NCBI GenBank assembly: GCA_025464995.1
Contig: JAODMO010000011.1
Span: 97,880 to 161,879 of the forward strand
Length of the DNA stretch: 64,000 bases
DNA from: Microbacteriaceae bacterium
GTDB taxonomy: Bacteria; Actinomycetota; Actinomycetes; Actinomycetales; Microbacteriaceae
Reading direction: 5' to 3'
The position numbers were made by a program, and so were the translations under genes. Shown here piece by piece: positions 63,887 to 64,000 of the stretch (positions within the stretch are counted from its first letter, which is position 1; each line of letters begins with the position of its first letter). Under the pieces are notes generated by a model. That model was not told the origin of the DNA. It saw only the letters and a list, made by a program, of their open reading frames with translations, and made no database searches.

Positions 63887-64000
63887 ATGCACCCAGCCGA
63901 CAGCCACGACGTCATCCGCGTTTCCGGCGCCCGTGTGAACAATCTGAAGGACGTGCAGCTCGATTTCCCGAAGCGCCGGCTCACCGTCTTCACCGGCGTC
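63887..64000 (+). CDS. UvrA-family ATPase, N-terminal part (cut by window edge)
   Basis: 38 codons of an ABC-type UvrA-like protein: VIRVSGARVNNLKDVQLDFP followed by KRRLTVFTGV, reaching the point just before Walker A. UvrA and its drug-resistance paralogues both start this way. Divergent from cstA across 120 bases. Confidence 0.8.
   Translation, partial: MHPADSHDVIRVSGARVNNLKDVQLDFPKRRLTVFTGV

Noticed and set aside
1..64000. Prophage, integrative element or insertion sequence
   Set aside because: No integrase, transposase, portal, terminase or attachment repeats seen; tRNA-Ser 3' ends are not duplicated nearby as far as I can read.

Overview
The window is a stretch of high-GC actinobacterial chromosome, most likely from the family Microbacteriaceae. 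The signs are strong third-position GC, dense operons with 4-base ATGA or GTGA overlaps, F420-type oxidoreductases, LCP and VanY-type wall proteins, a DUF222/HNH relic, and many genes with a -10 hexamer 6-8 nt before the start codon (leaderless mRNAs). I see no prophage, insertion sequence, CRISPR array or rRNA. Family placement is inference from gene content, since no 16S gene is present.

Region 1 (1-9.5 kb): L-lactate dehydrogenase (lldD) with its GntR/FCD repressor and tandem TTGT-NNN-ACAA operators; a small hypothetical gene; a Met/Cys-rich copper-storage-like protein; then an uncharacterised sugar pathway (sugar-phosphate isomerase, DUF993 aldolase-like protein, Gfo/Idh oxidoreductase), a LacI regulator and a divergent DUF6807 gene. 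The LacI gene is flanked by two near-identical operators. A Gfo/Idh gene after DUF6807 is a pseudogene.

Region 2 (9.5-24.8 kb): a complete L-rhamnose locus. It has an ABC importer (rhaT, P, Q, S), a fucose/arabinose-isomerase-like protein, mutarotase rhaM, isomerase rhaI, a bifunctional aldolase/dehydrogenase and kinase rhaB. Nearby are another Gfo/Idh plus isomerase pair, a deazaflavin-dependent nitroreductase-like gene and a LacI regulator. Four sites of the form WTGAAYCGWTWYAA link the regulator, importer and catabolic operon. The pathway's L-lactate product could feed lldD at the left edge.

Region 3 (24.8-37.2 kb): the conserved but little-understood trio of circularly permuted ATP-grasp, alpha-E and transglutaminase proteins; small DUF1622 and DUF3140 genes; MarR-MFS; ribokinase; a lysophospholipase-like hydrolase; a lipoate ligase with swapped domains; alanine dehydrogenase with a divergent Lrp regulator. 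Region 4 (36.2-42 kb): a cellobiose-type operon (cebR, beta-glucosidase, cebG, cebF, cebE) headed by two copies of a CebR/CelR-type operator.

Region 5 (42-64 kb): housekeeping and envelope genes (VanY peptidase, phosphoglucomutase, prephenate dehydratase, lipid kinase, SerS, two tRNA-Ser genes, an LCP protein), then a patchier area with TetR, a truncated VOC gene, an ArsR-CDF metal efflux pair, an APC permease, a decayed TetR/MFS locus, an SDR, Mn catalase, AzlCD, a PPOX protein, an HNH relic, YbdD-CstA, and the start of a UvrA-family gene at the right edge. The right half has accumulated gene debris (56-57 kb, 52.1 kb, 60.9 kb) that looks like ongoing loss rather than recent insertion.
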